Notes under the pieces: model-generated
Database searches by the model: none
The model's input: the letters and a program-made list of their open reading frames with translations, nothing else
Told to the model about the DNA's origin: nothing
Part shown: positions 63,601 to 64,000 of the stretch, piece after piece
Numbering within the stretch: the stretch's first letter is position 1
Layout: every line of letters starts with the position of its first letter
Program-made: the position numbers and the translations under genes
NCBI RefSeq assembly: GCF_013373865.1
Contig: NC_050474.1
Coordinates: 5,927,561 to 5,991,560 of the forward strand
DNA from: Monomorium pharaonis
Taxonomy: Eukaryota; Arthropoda; Insecta; Hymenoptera; Formicidae
DNA length: 64,000 nt
Direction: 5' to 3'

Positions 63601-64000
63601 AAAACTGGCAAGGTCAGAAAATATTAGACTGCAACGAAAAGGTGTATAACGCCGCGTACGTTTAACAATATTTCCAAAAAACATTTTACAAAAGTTATAA
63701 GAATTTCTTATAACTTTTATAATAACTATTGCAAGTATCATAAATAATTACGCGAATTGAGTTCAACTTTACATATATTCGAAAATTTTCATCTCAATTA
63801 AATTAAAATTAAAATTGTTCTTTATAATTATGTATGAAGAGTAAAACAATCGAAAGTATAATATTTGCAGATATAATTTAGAATGGTATAAGATGCCTAT
63901 AATGTCACAAAAGCTTCTGATAATGATTATGATGAGAAGTAAAAAACCAGTGACAATAACTGCGGGAAAAGTTCTTGTTCTGTCCTATGTGACTTTTAAC
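60637..64000 (+). CDS. Odorant receptor copy 16 (subfamily D), 3' partial, exons 1-8
   Basis: Exons: 60637-60792, 61083-61202, 61319-61436, 62494-62761, 63165-63287, 63361-63451, 63519-63655, and 63871 to the window end. Exon 8 is cut three bases before its expected end and exon 9 lies outside. The first in-frame ATG gives MQNIDEFFRQSYYNN, with CGIWPFQGLR before TM1. Exon 3 is IKMLLVNIREHWCSP. Exon 4 has an N-K-T site, YLLDLQMQHTPLF, TM4 and CVQHCCGLFEAL. Exon 7 is TFFENWQGQKILDCNEKV. Exon 8 is YNLEWYKMP. The exon set continues without stop or frameshift. It is related to copies 13-15 but diverged. Introns 3 (1057 bp) and 4 carry palindromic elements. Confidence 0.9.
62269..62394. mobile_element. 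Palindromic MITE in intron 3 of copy 16
   Basis: Second copy of the element at 44904-45029. ATTGCGGGCTGCCAATTACA and its inverse GTAGTTGGCAGCCCGCAAT form the ends, with nearly identical inner arms and loop. Flanking similarity extends to about 62213-62438. Confidence 0.82.
62884..63092. mobile_element. Palindromic MITE (209 bp) in intron 4 of copy 16
   Basis: The ends TACACCGAGAAAAAAATATT and its imperfect inverse (ending TTTTTTTCTCAGTGTA) pair over about 50 bp; inner arms include TTCCAACTAAATTAAA and TTTAATTTAGTTGGGAAA. No coding capacity. Single copy in this window. Confidence 0.78.

Noticed and set aside
286..64000. Gustatory receptor (7tm_7) or GPCR identity
   Set aside because: The exon layout, the (I/L)xGxWPF motif before TM1, the GQ-x-(L/I/V)-(I/T)DH/DY motif in exon 7 and the short last exon ending in SYF-type sequence match insect odorant receptors. 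The C-terminal TYhhhhhQF motif typical of gustatory receptors was not seen.

Overview
The window looks like AT-rich insect nuclear DNA, most probably from an ant or a close hymenopteran relative. It is dominated by one tandem array of odorant receptor genes of the 7tm_6 type. I count 16 receptor copies, all on the + strand: 10 complete and apparently intact genes (copies 2, 3, 5, 6, 9, 10, 12, 13, 14, 15), one cut by the left edge (copy 1), one cut by the right edge (copy 16), and four pseudogenes (copies 4, 7, 8, 11). There is also a smaller exon 8/9 fragment and a relic of intron 1. No other gene family was seen. Every complete copy has nine coding exons with the same intron phases (0,0,1,2,2,0,2,0) and predicts a protein of 389-413 residues. 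A nine-exon clade of ant odorant receptors is known to be greatly expanded and linked to cuticular hydrocarbon sensing. Assigning these genes to that clade is my inference and rests on the exon count, the tandem layout and the sequence style.

Layout. 286-11834 holds subfamily A: copy 1 (exons 4-9), close paralogues copies 2 and 3, and decayed copy 4. 12690-37679 holds subfamily B: copies 5 and 6, pseudogenes 7 and 8, a chimeric exon 8/9 scrap at 29501-29719, and copies 9 and 10. 39048-42171 holds copy 11, a decayed member of another lineage. 43138-64000 holds subfamily D: copy 12, close relatives 13, 14 and 15, and copy 16, which runs off the right edge three bases before the expected end of exon 8.

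Between and inside the genes are many short non-autonomous DNA-transposon-like elements with terminal inverted repeats, several microsatellites and a GC-rich low-complexity island. Comparing paralogues shows clean filled and empty sites. Some elements were inherited through gene duplication (intron 7 of copies 8, 9 and 10) and others inserted independently (a palindromic element in intron 6 of copy 12 and in intron 3 of copy 16). The copies of subfamily B share a conserved TATA-containing palindrome about 200 bp before the ATG. The subfamily A and 13-15 groups share other upstream blocks.

The genes probably act alike. Each receptor would pair with the co-receptor Orco in the dendrite membrane of olfactory sensory neurons to form a ligand-gated cation channel, with the variable subunit setting ligand specificity. 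The array shows birth-and-death evolution by unequal crossing-over: tandem duplicates, dead copies, and junctions where flanks of one copy run straight into the inside of another. I found no tRNA, rRNA, CRISPR or prokaryotic feature.
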